Of a stretch of 64,000 nt of DNA, positions 34,347 to 46,419 are shown piece by piece (the first letter of the stretch is position 1; each line of letters opens with the position of its first letter). The notes beneath the pieces are model-generated. The model had not been told where the DNA came from. It made no database searches and saw only the letters and a program-made list of their open reading frames with translations. The stretch is from positions 10,401,423-10,465,422 of the forward strand of contig OY755176.1 of the NCBI GenBank assembly GCA_963576735.1. Reading direction: 5' to 3'. Made by a program: the position numbers and the translations under genes. Source of the stretch: Bedellia somnulentella (Eukaryota; Arthropoda; Insecta; Lepidoptera; Bedelliidae).

Positions 34347-36966
34347 TTATTTAAAAAATGGTCTATAGTCTATAGGCTTACGCGGTCTCATGTTTCTATT
34401 TGTGTTAATGGTAGTTGTAGGGGAGGCAGATTCAGTAGGTAGCAATGGAGGAGAAGGTTCCGCCTGGATTTCTATTGCCGGTTCCTGGTCTTGGCAGTCT
34501 TGCCAACTCTCTGGTTCTGGATCCGGTGATGCTGGGTCTGTCCTGTCTTCCACTGAGGCAGCGGCGAGTGGAGCTTCACCCGACGAGGTCACATTCGAGT
34601 TTGGTTGCTGGCACTCATCCGAGACTTGGGAAGGATGGACTAGGGTTGCAGTACCAACACGGAAAGTCGGTAATTGACCAGTTTCTGGAGCACTCCGTTT
34701 TTTAGACGATGATGCCACCGCTGTTTGATACTGCCCAGTGATTAACTTTTCATCTACCATTCTTTCCCCTTTTAATTTAATTATTTGGTTTTTATGCCGT
34801 TTAACAGTCAAACCATTATCTTCTAATAAAACCAAATAAGTTGATCTACCAATTTTTTTCTTTATCACTCCCTTTGACCACTTTTGTTTTTGATTGTGCA
34901 TAGTTCTTATATTTACTATTTCATTAATTACAAAATCTACATTTCGATTACCTCTGTAATATTTAGCCTGTGAAAACTGATTTGACTCGACATTACTCAA
35001 CAGTGTTTGATCGGTAGGCGACGGTGGTATGGGTTTTAATAAATCTAACCGACACCTAAGCTTCCTACCAAAAAGAACCTCCGCTGGTGATTTTTTTGTA
35101 CATGAATGTTCAGAGTTCCGATAATTAAATAAAAATTCGTTAAGTTTTATACTTACATTATCATTATTGGACAAAAAGATTCCACTCAATGCTTTTTTGA
35201 CTATCTTTACATAGCTCTCGGCCTGCCCATTACTAGCGGGATTATATACTGGAGATGTTAAATGAGTTATTCCATTACTTTTACAAAATTGCTCAAACTG
35301 AGATGAAACAAAAGATGTGCCATTGTCAGTACAAATAGTATTGATTAGACCAAATCTAGCCATAAGATCACATAACTTTTGTATGACCACTTTTGACCCG
35401 TAACCTGTACTTACGTCGTATACTTCAACCCATTTAGAATACGCGTCTACAAATATTAAAAACATTTTATTGTTAAATGGCCCTAGAAAGTCCGCATGAA
35501 CTCGGTACCACGGTTCCGGCGGGGGCGGCCACGAGGTGAGCGGCGCGCGGGCGGGCGCGGGCCGCAGCTGCGTGCACACCGCGCAGTCGGCCAGCGCGCG
35601 CTCCAGCTCCGCGCACATGCCCGGCCACCAGAACCTGGCGCGGGCGTCCGCCTTCATTTTCTCAATACCAATGTGGCCATTATGTATTTCCTCAAATATA
35701 TAATGACGTAAGGAATTCGGAATGACCAGTCTTGAACCTCGCATTAAACAACCTTTTTCAATGGCCAACTCAGATTTACACAATAAATATGGTTGAATGT
35801 CTCTATCCCGATTATTCTTAGGCCAACCGCACATAATATACTGGTACACTTGTGATAAAATCTTATCCGAATGAGAGTATTTAGAAATTTCAACCAATGT
35901 TAACAAAGGATGCCTTGGTTCATATACAAAATTAACGTAACACGCGTCATCTAAATCCTGATTACAATTGTTCGGTGACAAACCCAATTCACCACTCGAC
36001 TTCTTATCGTTCTCAACATTTGGAACCATAGAACGACTAAGAAAGTCGGCACTATTTGATGCGCTGTTTACATATTCAATGGTGTAATTATAAGCTCCCA
36101 AAAATAAAGCATATCTTTGAAGTCTATTAGCAGTCACCTCAGGAATACATTTTTGAGGATGGAAAATCGACAGCAAAGGTTTGTGATCCGTTTTAAGAAT
36201 AAAAGGATTTGCTCTCCCATATAAATATTGGTGAAATTTCCTGACCCCAAAAATTATAGCTGTTGCTTCTTTCTGAATTTGGCTATAATTTTTTTCAGCC
36301 GCATTCAATGACCTTGATGCGTAAGAAACCGGCTGTTCGATTCCGTTTTCACCAATTTGCGAAAGAACTGCCCCTAAACCCCATGGTGACGCGTCTACCG
36401 TTAAAATTATTTTTGTATCTGGATTAAAGTGAGCTAGAGTTTTTTCTGAAGATAGATCGGATTTTATTAAGTTAAAAGAATGTTCGTGATCTTTATTCCA
36501 GTGCCACTTTGTGTTTTTCTGGAGTAATTCGTGAAGTGGAGCTAAAATGGATGATGCATTTTTTATAAAAACTCTGTAATAATTAACTAATCCTAAAAAT
36601 GATTTTAATTCCGATACATTTTGAGGTCTTTTAGCATTCTCGATAGCAGCTAATTTTTCAGGACACTTATGTAACCCATTTTTATCTATTATATAACCTA
36701 AGTACGTAACAGATTCTTGAAAGAAACTACATTTTTCCTTTTTGAGTACCAACCCCGCCTTTTCTAACCTTCTGAAAACTTCATTTAACCTATCCAGATG
36801 TTCTTTTTCTGTTTTTCCGGTTATCAAGATATCGTCTAAAAACTGCAGGACTCCATCCCGCAGCAATCCCACGGGAATATTGCTGGAAGTGTCATCAGTA
36901 TCGGGTGCTGTGAGAATATTTGCTAGCGTCCGTTGGAAAATAGCCGGTGCGCTAGACAAACCGAAC
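34347..36966 (-). CDS. Pol, C-terminal part: RT end, RNase H, integrase
   Basis: The downstream part of the interrupted gag-pol frame. It starts with the RT segment GFGLSSAPAIFQR and the catalytic FLDD box, so the apparent TTG start in the inserted DNA is not real. Next come an RNase H block (LTVDASPWGLGAVLSQ), an H-H-C-C zinc region (GHIGIEKMKADA ... CAVC) and the integrase core with D in HADFLG, D in CTDNGTSF and E in NGQAES at the usual spacing. The C-terminus is Pro/Ser-rich and ends RPRKPIDYRPFFK. There are no internal stops. The stretch around 35510-35655, coding for the zinc region, is far more GC-rich than the rest. Confidence 0.95.
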
Positions 36967-37194
36967 CCCTCCGGCCGTTTTGACAACTAAGTTTCACAAC
37001 CAGTTAGCAAAGAAGAAAATATGGTCTTGTTACTCAACCAGTTGTCAAAGACGATAGGTTTTTATTTAATCGCAACTAATATTGCATATTTTTTCATTTT
37101 CACAACTGGTTGTCTAAGAAGAACTATCTTTCATGATACATTACTGAATACCACCCATTATTGTTGTCAATCCAAAGAAAGAATCAAACTTTTT

Positions 37195-37605
37195 AGATAA
37201 GATAAGAAACACGTTTATTCATTGCTATACAGTTAATAATATAACTAAAAACATGAAAAACTAAACTAAATAAAAATAAAATATAACAAGATTTTCAAAA
37301 CAAGAGTTAAAAATAAAATCCATTGTCACAAGACATACCCTGCGTAGCAATATATTGGCGGCTGACTCAGCATTATCTTTGTGAGTAAATTAACGCTCAC
37401 AACACTGATTTTCAGTCACCGCCAGGAAACGCACGGACTAATGAAAACTAAATAACTAAACTCAGTGCATAATATAAATATACCTACACACATGATAATA
37501 CGATATATGAGAACATTGATAACACATAACATAATAATAAAATAATTCTATTAAAACAAAACACTAATATCAAGTAGTGAACAACTACACAAAATCAAAA
37601 CAAAA
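37195..37605. repeat. Dispersed ~420-bp repeat, copy 2
   Basis: Second copy of the repeat at 10.37 kb, here inside the 1.57-kb TIR element. Same ends and central block, with small indels. Confidence 0.8.
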
Positions 37606-37689
37606 TCTACACTATAATAAGACTGACCGATACTAATGAGTCATTAGTAATGACTAACCGAGGTCAAAATTGTACATTGAAGAAAAAAA

Positions 37690-37915
37690 ATTGAAAACTT
37701 GAAACAGGTCGAATATGTTTAATTTTCGATACTGAAGCCAAATTTGCGCTTTTCGAAAAAAGTCTGTCTGTCTGTATGTCTGTCCGGTCATCACGGTAAT
37801 TCTACCAGACGGATCTTGATCAAATTTGGTATGAATGTAGCTTATACACCTGGCCAAAATATAGGATATCATTTATCCTGGATTTCGCAAGGGTTCTTAT
37901 AGGAACATAAAAAAA
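37690..37915. repeat. 'tctgtctgtctg' repeat fragment
   Basis: 'agtctgtctgtctgtatgtc', 'gatcaaatttggtatgaatg' and 'ggatatcatttatcctggat' belong to a dispersed repeat type seen in many insect genomes, often linked to non-autonomous DNA elements. Single copy here; the class is uncertain. Confidence 0.4.
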
Positions 37916-38532
37916 CGAAACTTTTATATGGCTACATATTTACACGATTCATTTTTTCATCGAACGACTTTATCAGACTCTTCATTAATAGTCTTTTTAA
38001 AAAAAATAAGGTTTTCATCCATTTCCATTAAAATAAATGTCCATTTAATTGTTTATCAATAGTATGACTACTAGAAATATAATAGCTTATCAAAAATTTG
38101 AAGTCAACCCTAACGTCTTCGTAAAATCAATTTAATGAAGTTTTAAAATTTGAGGATTATGGCTTGAGGGACACCTTTTGTCGGGGAGTACCACATCTCC
38201 CATTATTATTATTTATTTATTTTTATTCGGCCATTGAACAGGTGAGAGGAGAAAATAATATTACAAATCGGATACAGATATACTTTATTGGATATTTAGA
38301 CAAGCCTTAATCATCTTGACACACATTTTTAGGGAATCGTCATTTTCGAAACAGTTGTGTACAGAGAATTGAAATTCTCCTCATATAACCTTAGCTGTTA
38401 AGTTATTCTTAGTAGGCAACTAGTTGCGATTTAATAAAAACCTATCGTCTTTGACAACTGGTTGAGTAGCAAGACCATATTTTCTTCTTTGGTAACTGGT
38501 TGTGAAACTTAGTTGTCAAAACGGCCGGAGCG

Positions 38533-40225
38533 AACCGAACACTAGTCTCGTATACTTATATAATCCCTTGTGAGTATTTATACAAGTATATTGTTGAGAC
38601 TCTTCTGCTACGAGTAATAATACCTGATTGTACGCGCCTGACAGGTCCAATTTTGTAAATTTAACCCCATCATGTAATTTTGAAAACAATTCTTCTATAC
38701 GAGGTAACGGATATTTGTCAACGAACAATTGCTTATTAATAGAAACTGAATAATCGGCACAGAGACGTATTTTCCCATCTTTTCTTAACACGGGCACCAC
38801 AGGACTAGCGTATTGAGAGAACGACACAGGTTTTATAATCCCTAACCCCTCTAATCTGTCGATTTCCTCATCCAACTTGGGCCTTAGCGAGAACGGAACA
38901 GGCCGGGCTTTGCAATAAATGGGAACGGAACCGGGTTTTAAATTTAAATTTACTTTCAAAGCTGAGCAACATCCTAACCTTTCCGAAAATAAGTTCGGAA
39001 ATTTTACAATAAAATTACTTACTAAGTCAACTGTATGACAATTGTTAATAGAACATATTTGTAAATTAAATTTAGATATAAAATCTCTTCCCAGTAATGG
39101 TGGCCCACCATTTTTCACAATGTAAACATCAATATTCTCCGTTTTAAACTTATAACAAAACGGTAGTATGATCTTTCCTAAAATCTGAATATTACCGCCA
39201 TTGTAACTTCGCAAAATTTTTGTGCTATTTTGCAGTGGGTACTTTGAAAAATATTTGAAATAAATTGTGTCTGAAATAACTGTAACAGCTGACCCCGTGT
39301 CTATTTCAAACTTTAAATTAATGTCATGTACTTTAACCGACTCCTGCATTGGTTCTCCTTGATGGGATCTAATATTAAATAATAATCGCTTACCATCGTC
39401 GCCGTCATCCGAACAACACTGTAGGAAATGTTTATTAACCTCACTGATACATTTGTTTTCACAAATACGTTTCATATGCCCCTTTACACCACATTTATTA
39501 CACACAACGTTTTTATAACGACATTTATTTGCGAAATGACCGTTATAGCCGCACACTGTACACTGAACACCATTACGTATCGACTTTGATTCTTCGCTCG
39601 TAGCACTCGAAGTACCAAGATCGCGCGCCGCTACTTTGTGAACTGCGAGCTGCGGGACGCCGTGCTGGGTGGCGGCGGCGGGCTGGCGCGCTCCCTCGCG
39701 GGCGCACTGCACGCTCTCAGCTAATTGAAGTGCTTTTTGAAAAGTCAGCTGTTCCAGTGACTCCGCAAATAATTTATCGCGAGCCGGGCCGATTGCTAGT
39801 CCAAGCACGAATCGATCTCGAAGATTTTCCTCCAAAGTACTGACAGAGAACGCACAATCTTTAGCTAAACTACGGATCCGCGCTGCCCACGCCGCGAAGG
39901 ATTCACCGGAACTCTGCACTGCTGAATGAAACCGATGTCGTTCGGCAAAACTACATCGTTTCGTATGAAAGTGTCCGTCCAGCAACTCAACCACTTCCGT
40001 ATAAGACAGGCTGCCCACTTCTTTAGGTAGGGCTAGATCCCGAATGAGTCTATAAGTAGGTTCCGCTAGACTACTTAGCAAAATAGCTCGTCTCTTCGTC
40101 GAAGACTTGTCAACCACGCCGTCAATATCGTTCGCAAGGAACCATTGCTCCAACCGTCCCTTGTATGATTCCCATTCTTGAGACTCATGGTCAAACATAC
40201 TTAATGAGCCTACTGTAAAAGACAT
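38533..40225 (-). CDS. Gag-pol N-terminal part: gag, protease, RT start
   Basis: The first in-frame ATG is at 40225; the 11 codons before it, from a TTG, are leader. Gag begins MSFTVGSLSMFDHESQEWES and spans about 190 residues. Two CCHC knuckles follow, CTVCGYNGHFANKC and CNKCGVKGHMKRIC. The protease has the active-site DTG (FEIDTGSAVTVIS) and LLGRDF. The RT starts RPVPFSLRPKLDEEIDRL and reaches KFTKLDLSGAYNQV, with the first catalytic Asp. The frame breaks off in RT at the inserted TIR element, where a few foreign codons lead to a stop. Gag and pol share one frame here, with no frameshift visible. Confidence 0.95.
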
Positions 40226-40255
40226 CTTGTAATATAATTTAATACTCGGGAACGA

Positions 40256-40273
40256 CAAGTTCAGACTGCGCCA
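40256..40273 (-). other. Primer binding site
   Basis: On the - strand TGGCGCAGTCTGAACTTG starts one base inside the 5' LTR; the leading TGG complements the CCA end of a tRNA. I do not assign the tRNA. Confidence 0.75.
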
Positions 40274-40274
40274 C

Positions 40275-40393
40275 TGTTATTTCGGATATAAAGAAAACGC
40301 GTGTTAACAGTTACAGCTATTTATTCTGACTGACTAATTCAAAAGTAGTACAATTATTGTTCCACCCACATACAATTATTCCTAAAACTAACA
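40275..40393 (-). repeat. LTR (5' LTR of the element)
   Basis: 119 bp, 118 identical to the other LTR. It would carry the promoter for the - strand transcript. Confidence 0.95.
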
Positions 40394-40398
40394 CTGCG

Positions 40399-40832
40399 CT
40401 ATCATTTTAGACACCAAAAATGAATTAAAATTATATCATTTAACATATTTTAAAACTATCTAACCTTCGTACACAAACACATTGAAAATTGATCACTAAA
40501 GAAAAGTTTAAGATAAAATAAAATTTGACAACTCTCAGCTCCGTCGTTGCCATAACAACAACAAAATAAAAACAATAACATAAACCAGAGAAATAAAAAT
40601 ATTATCGACAAATCGCAGAAAAATTGCATATGTATTGTATTTATTAAATATTATTTATTTTATGAAATACTATCTGTAAGTGTGTTAGAACTTAATAAAT
40701 ATTTAGTAATATTTAAGATAGATAGATAATAGTTTGATGAATAATTTTTATTAGTTTTTAAGCAAATCAGTTAAATTTATTAGACATCTACCGAACATGA
40801 TTTTAATCCAGCAAATCTTTCCATTCATGGGT
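40399..40832. other. Anonymous spacer
   Basis: AT-rich, nothing recognised. Confidence 0.45.
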
Positions 40833-40963
40833 TGTCTGGAAGAGATCGCTCTTAGTGATAAGACCGCCAGTTCTTTGTACCTTGGCTTCTGTACCGATCT
40901 TTTTTTTTTGTAATTGTTGTTTTTTTGTAAATGTGCAAGAAAGAGTTTTATTATTATTATTAT
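40833..40963 (+). mobile_element. Non-LTR retrotransposon 3' end with (TTA)n tail
   Basis: 'gttgtctggaagagatcgct', 'cttagtgataagaccgccag' and 'gcaagaaagagttttatta' end in (tta)n. Same family as the reverse copies at 25.1 and 30.4 kb; 5'-truncated. Confidence 0.82.
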
Positions 40964-41811
40964 ATTTCATCAGAATCCAAACTCAAGCTTATGATATAAT
41001 TAAATACCATCTAAATACGGAGTTATACATTTTCAATTCATTCAAGAAAATAACTTATAACTTTTGCAAGGATAATTTTAATAAAACGTTCATTGTTTGT
41101 TAAAGGATTAAACTAACATATGGCGCAGGAAACTTTTGTATTATCTCAAAGTTTGGAAAAGAGGTTATTAAACTTTTTGGAAACATTGCGGTGCGGCGAA
41201 ACTTTCTATGTTTCGTTTCATAAACTTCAATCGTCTCCATTATAAAACGATTTAATTTGAGTTTAACAAAACTCTTAACATACCAATGGTATGCATTATA
41301 AGTTCGTAACATAAATTTTGGTGATTATTTTTGAACACGACCAGAAGGGAATTTTTACTTCTTTTCTGAATCGCTTAACTTGGAAATTAGGGAATTTAAT
41401 AATTTTTAGAAAATAGAGTATTTAAGATAATTATAAATGGGATAGAGTCATGGCTTATTACCATGCGTCCAGTAAATACTCAGAGTCACGTTTAATCAGT
41501 TTAGTCATTTTCCAGAGATCCTAGTGCGATCCAAACCCACAATATCGCCTTAACGACGATTAAAAAACATTTTAGAGTTACCTACATGTTATATTCGTGC
41601 GATTTCCCATTTAAATTAAAGTAAGCCCCTTTTTAATTGTGAATCGCTTATCGGAACACGAACCAATTATTGATATAAAATTAAAATGATTCGGCTGTAG
41701 GGTTTCACACGAGCCAGCGGTTTTATGAGGGCAGGTTGATAAGGGAATCACTTTTATTCAATATTGCTTTCTCTTTGATTATTTAAATGCTAATTTAAAT
41801 GTTTATTTTTC
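40964..41811. other. Anonymous sequence
   Basis: No gene or repeat recognised. Confidence 0.45.
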
Positions 41812-41955
41812 GTTATATTTTTATTTCATCAATATTATTTACAATCTTGAGAAAGTCAAAGGTTTTTTTGGGAATGTTTTTTTTGTTGTATTTTTATTTC
41901 ATCAATATTATTTACGAACTTGAGAACTTCAAAAGTTTTTTTCGGGATATTTTAG
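41812..41955. repeat. Two-unit tandem duplication (~75 bp)
   Basis: 'tatttttatttcatcaatat' through 'caaaRgtttttttSggRat' occurs twice in a row with several differences. A 72-codon frame spans it, but its composition only reflects the AT-rich repeat. Confidence 0.75.
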
Positions 41956-42059
41956 CGAATGTTTTATGTTATTTAAATATACCAACAAATATGAGGAGCA
42001 TTGCTGGATTAATTTAATTTAATTAACCTCGTTGTGGTTAAGTAAAATAAAACGAATTA

Positions 42060-43435
42060 AAAAACCGGCCGCGCGCGAAGTGTTCCGTACTATAACACGA
42101 TCTATAATACTAAATGTGTATTAAGATCGTGTAAAAATCGCTTAAAGATTACGTTTGTTGTATGGGGACCCTCTGAATATTATCATTAATTTTTTTATTA
42201 TCTGTTTTATATAGCGGCAACGAAAATACATCATTACAGATCCACAAACTTTTCTTGGCCGACGGCTACTACTGGTACTACTGTCGCCATTTTGAAATTT
42301 CAGCCTGTCATTTTCATTTAGCTCTCAACTAAATAAAAACTATAGGGTGACCTACGTATATAATAAATTATCATTTCCATTAATATATTTTGTAGTGGAT
42401 CCTTTTTTTGAAAGATAATTATTTATATAATGTTTCTTTGCTTATCAATAAACGCTTCTCTTTCCAGAATTCAATAAAAAAAATTATGAAAAGTATTATT
42501 TATTTTGCTAAAATTATCTAAGTAGGCTAACAGCAACACCATCCGCAAAGTTGCGCGCACATGACTATAGCGTTGCGGGTTACGGGAAGTGGGGAAATGC
42601 TCGTGAACTAGATTTGACTACGTATACACTGATGCTTGGGTTCTAAACCTAATGCGGGGATGTACCAATGTGTCATTTCTTAAGTCATAATTGTCTCACA
42701 TATATATAAAAATACAAGTTTGTTAACAGCTATTGAAAAGTGCCCATAAATCCACTACCGAGCAAAATGGATGACCCAAACAATATCTGATGTATAGCAT
42801 TATTTCTTCTGTGCCACTTTTTTAGGGGATCTATGTGAGAACATTAAAGGTAAAAGACAGTACACGCCAAGTTAAGCTTCTGATTTATAGGATTAAAAAA
42901 TGATTTTATGTAGGTACTAACTTTTTCAACTCAAATGTCACAAATAACAAATCCTTGAGTGTAAAATAATAAAAGAGTTTATAGAAAAGTACAATTGGCA
43001 GTATTATCGGTAAAAGCTATCTCTTCCAGACATCATTTTGAAGGTAAGATCAGTGAATTCAGGGTATAAAGTAATTCGGGTGACATACAAGACAAGGGCA
43101 AAAATAAGCAAATATAATTAGTTTATAGTAAAACGAACTTATTTACTTACAATAATAGTTATTTATTAAATTTATTTTCTATAAATTATTTTATTATGAC
43201 ATTTTAATACATACATAAATTAGCCTTATAATGGTTAATTTTTATTTACTGCCAATAGTTATATCGATGACAGCGACGCCCTTACCGGCCAAGAAAAGTT
43301 TGTGGATCTGTAGTGAAAATGACAGCTTTCTAGCTATCACGGTTTGTGACATATAGCCTGGAGACAGACAGACAGACAACGAAGTCGTAGTAATAGGGTC
43401 CCGTTTTACCTTTTGGTACGGAACCCTAAAAAACG
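42060..43435. mobile_element. TIR repeat with GTTCCGTAC ends, interrupted
   Basis: Left part 42060-42236 begins 'aaccggccgcgcgcgaagtg' and 'ttccgtac'. Right part 43313-43435 contains 'ctagctatcacggtttgtga', 'agcctggagacagacagac' and ends 'ggtacggaaccctaaaaaa'. The inverted GTTCCGTAC/GTACGGAAC ends and body belong to a repeat common in insect genomes. It is split by the TA-flanked element described next. Confidence 0.8.
42237..43310. mobile_element. Non-autonomous Tc1/mariner-like element, 1,074 bp
   Basis: Inverted ends of ~26 bp starting CAGATCCACAAACTTTTCTT on both strands, flanked by TA (42235-42236 and 43311-43312). Removing it restores the continuity of the older repeat around it, which confirms the boundaries. 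No transposase frame remains. A short non-LTR 3'UTR fragment ('aagtacaattggcagtatta', about 42990-43040, -) lies within it. Confidence 0.85.
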
Positions 43436-43786
43436 ATAACCTAAAAAATAATTGACCCCGACGACGGCGGAGAAATGGGAAATAATCATAATAATCGAAA
43501 CTGCTTTGCGTTGTTTAAATAGTGGAATAATTTTATACTTTTCATTATTTTTTAAGCATTTTTTCGAAATTACGATGTAGGCTTTGATTCGTTACTTACT
43601 CATTCATTATTTATTTGGCATCTTGAATTCATTAACAATCAGATGTCCTTCAGTTTACACTAATTACTTTTATAAACACATTGTTCTTTTGTAGATTGCA
43701 ACTTGAAAATTAACTAACGTACATAATGTTTAAATGTTCTCGATTGTTTTAACAAATACTTTTAGTACTAATAATTTCCCCGCCTG
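43436..43786. other. Anonymous sequence
   Basis: Nothing recognised. Confidence 0.45.
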
Positions 43787-43862
43787 TGTCGAAATTTTTC
43801 TTTCCTTTATTTATTCTTTATTTATTAGTAATTATCCCCACACGAGGTTTTCATGAACAAAA
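43787..43862 (+). mobile_element. SINE family C, 3' part
   Basis: 'tgtcgaaatttttctttcct' followed by 'tagtaattatccccacacga' and 'ggttttcatgaacaaaaa' matches the body and tail of the SINE at 25.3-25.4 kb. The tRNA-like head is missing. Confidence 0.75.
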
Positions 43863-46407
43863 AGATTTAAATTAAATACTTTTGTTGTTAATTTTATGTA
43901 CATTTCCAAATAATTTATTGCTTCTTCATCCAACTCTAGAAAGATAATTAAAAATACATCTATTCGGAGAAATTTATTGCATTCAGTTACGGTGGCTGGC
44001 TTAATATCTAAATGTTGTATAGTAAAATGAATGTTTCCGCAAACCATTAAATTAAGTAAAACAGAAATACAAATTTAATTCTGAGATTAAAATTTCATTT
44101 TGTTCCACGAAATGTGTAATTTTCTCTTTTCATATAAGTTTTTCTATTACATACAAAACTCGTGACAAATAAGGCCCGAGGTTATTTCTTTTTTATTAAA
44201 CGGTTTTATTTAGCTTACCCCGTTTATTTTATTCTTTCTTGGGTCGAAATTAGTAATTTAATATAATTTACATCAACATATAATGTCACCCACTTCCTGA
44301 CAACAGATTAATATGGAATTTTGTATACACTTTGTATTTTGGTGACAATACAATTATGTTTATTCAATATCACTGTAAATTCAAGATGGCCGCCGTTATA
44401 AAATGGCAGATAACATAGTTTTTTATCAATCTCATTAAATGGGTATTAAATGAAAGGGCTCTACAAGTAGAATACAATGTACTATAAAGAATAGGAATCC
44501 AAGATGGCCGCCCTTCTTCTTCAAAATAAAATAGTGAAATAATAAATAAAAACACTGTGTTTTGAAAATATATTTTTAACTGATTTTACGAATTCTCGTT
44601 TTTGTATACAATTCAAATAAAAAATCAGCGCTTTAGCGATGTATTAAATCCCTTGACCACTTTAATCGAGGTGCTAATCATCATTTTATACGTTATAGCT
44701 TTTGTCGCTTGTTCTCGCAAAACTGTTTCAGCAAACTTAATTAACATTTTCAAAGGAGCTAATTTAAATAAACTGATCCGGCTTTACTTTATTTACTTAT
44801 AAGAAAATTGCTTCGAAATAACGTGAGAAATATAAAGTTACTTTCGGCTTTCTATATTGTTTTGTTTTACCAACATGCAATTAATTAAATAAACATTTAC
44901 GGATATAGTAATAGACCAAGTGTGTCCACAGAAAAGTCTTCTGTGATTGAATTATTAATATATAATTATTAATATTATTAATAAGTGAAATTCGTACCAT
45001 ATCGTTTTAATTGTTTTGGTTAGACATATAAAAGCGTTTTCATTCAAAGCAAGAAGCCAACCTTTCATGTGATGACAATCTCCAGGAAAAGTGAGTGCCT
45101 ACTGTCAAAACCAGATGATATTAAGCCATGTGTTCATCAAAAATATTTCCTTTATCAATAGAATTCTTATACAATATCCAATACAAGTAAACTATTATTT
45201 TATATTTTATCTATAGAAATCAATATGTCTTCGGATAGGTATAGATTAAAAGACATCATACTTTCAGAGTCCTTAAGTAAGATATATGCTACTTGTAAGA
45301 TCCATATCACGATCTATCGATACATACACTAGTCAAATCACGATAATTATCGACGTGAGGGGTAGCCTTTCGAAGGATTCTTACGAAATTCAGTAAAATT
45401 GTAATAAGTACAAATTTATAACTTCGTCCCCAATTAAACGAATGATGAAATTATCTCTTAATGATTCGTTTAGTTAGATTTTTGAAGTGTATTGCATTTT
45501 TGTGTATTATTGTGTAATTTTATACCGAATCCTTCCTAGTCGTGATCCTCCTAGTGATGGTTGTCTATTTTGCATCGAAGGCCTTGCTAATTCTTCTAAG
45601 CAGGGGCCGTTAGACGATATATTGAATGATCGAGATATATTGAATTTTTCGGTTAGAATGAGATGAAGATATGAATGATACTTTGGAAATGTGAAATAAA
45701 TAGTTGATTAAACTGCAGGCGGGTGCTTACATACCTTGGTATGTATTTAAAACAACGGCAACGCTGCATTAAATCCTACACATATTCTCAAAAATGAATT
45801 ACTAAATTTAAAATGAAGGCAATGTGGATGATTAGGATGTTATGCTACCCATGCAACCTAGAACGCTAGAATAAAATAAATATTTTTTGCAGGTTTTCCG
45901 ATGCAGAAAAACCCGTGAACTATGTTTTCATGTTGAAAATTTTAATCTGTCTTTTATGTCCTTTTACAATACGATTTTGATGGCAACAGATCTCTGTGAG
46001 ATAATTTGAGATTTTATGAGCCGAGCGCGAAACTTAATTAAAGCGGAAAAACTGTTAAGTTCAACCATCTAATAACCTACTCGGTTCCGTAGGCATAGTT
46101 ACGATCTAACCTTTTATGGGCTGTTTATTTTGAGGTTTACGATTCCTGTTTCTGAAGAGTCGAATGGTTTTTGATGGGATGTTTACTATAAAGTTTGAGG
46201 ATAGCTTTTGATCTTAGAATATGTAAAGTATTTTTTTATAAATGATGTTTCCATTGAAATTGTATATTTTTTACATGTTCATTTAATTTGGCATTTTCAT
46301 ATTATTATTTTTGCATCTTTTAAAACAATATGGTTCTTTATTCTAAAGTTCAAATCCAAAGTACGTAAATAGTGTGTCGTAAATTTAATAATTTGTACTA
46401 AAACACA
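43863..46407. other. Anonymous sequence, no gene seen
   Basis: The motif 'caagatggccgcc' occurs at about 44382 and 44502, roughly 120 bp apart. A small inverted pair 'taaacgaat'/'attcgttta' lies at about 45438-45472. 'attttttgcag' at about 45890 precedes a 28-codon open stretch that I do not trust as an exon. No repeat families were recognised. Confidence 0.45.
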
Positions 46408-46419
46408 ATGAATATAATA

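Larger units (their letters stand above)
36967..38532. mobile_element. TIR element (1,566 bp) inserted in the gypsy RT
   Basis: Terminal inverted repeats of about 110 bp with few mismatches (outer ends CCCTCCGGCCGTTTTGACAA and CGCTCCGGCCGTTTTGACAA), flanked by the 8-bp duplication AACCGAAC (36959-36966 and 38533-38540) derived from RT codons. The motif 'acaaccagttagcaaag' and variants recur near the ends. There is no transposase frame, so it is non-autonomous. An 8-bp duplication fits hAT, Merlin or P-like families; the long arms are foldback-like. It carries two older repeats in its interior. Confidence 0.9.
34173..40393 (-). mobile_element. Ty3/gypsy LTR retrotransposon, Mag-like, nearly intact
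   Basis: Complete structure on the - strand. Two 119-bp LTRs of TG...CA type differ at one base. A 5-bp duplication CTGCG flanks it (34168-34172 and 40394-40398). A TGG-initial primer site and a purine tract lie inside the LTRs. One gag-pol frame holds gag, two zinc knuckles, protease, RT, RNase H and integrase. The only visible lesion is a 1.57-kb TIR element inserted in RT. The very short LTRs and gag type fit the Mag lineage first known from silkworm. Near-identical LTRs indicate recent integration. Confidence 0.95.

Noticed and set aside
34390..34705. Two + strand frames opposite the gypsy C-terminus
   Set aside because: Antisense shadows of the Pro/Ser-rich end of pol.
45890..45980. Possible exon after 'attttttgcag'
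   Set aside because: 28 codons only, no donor or polyadenylation support, low-complexity hydrophobic end.
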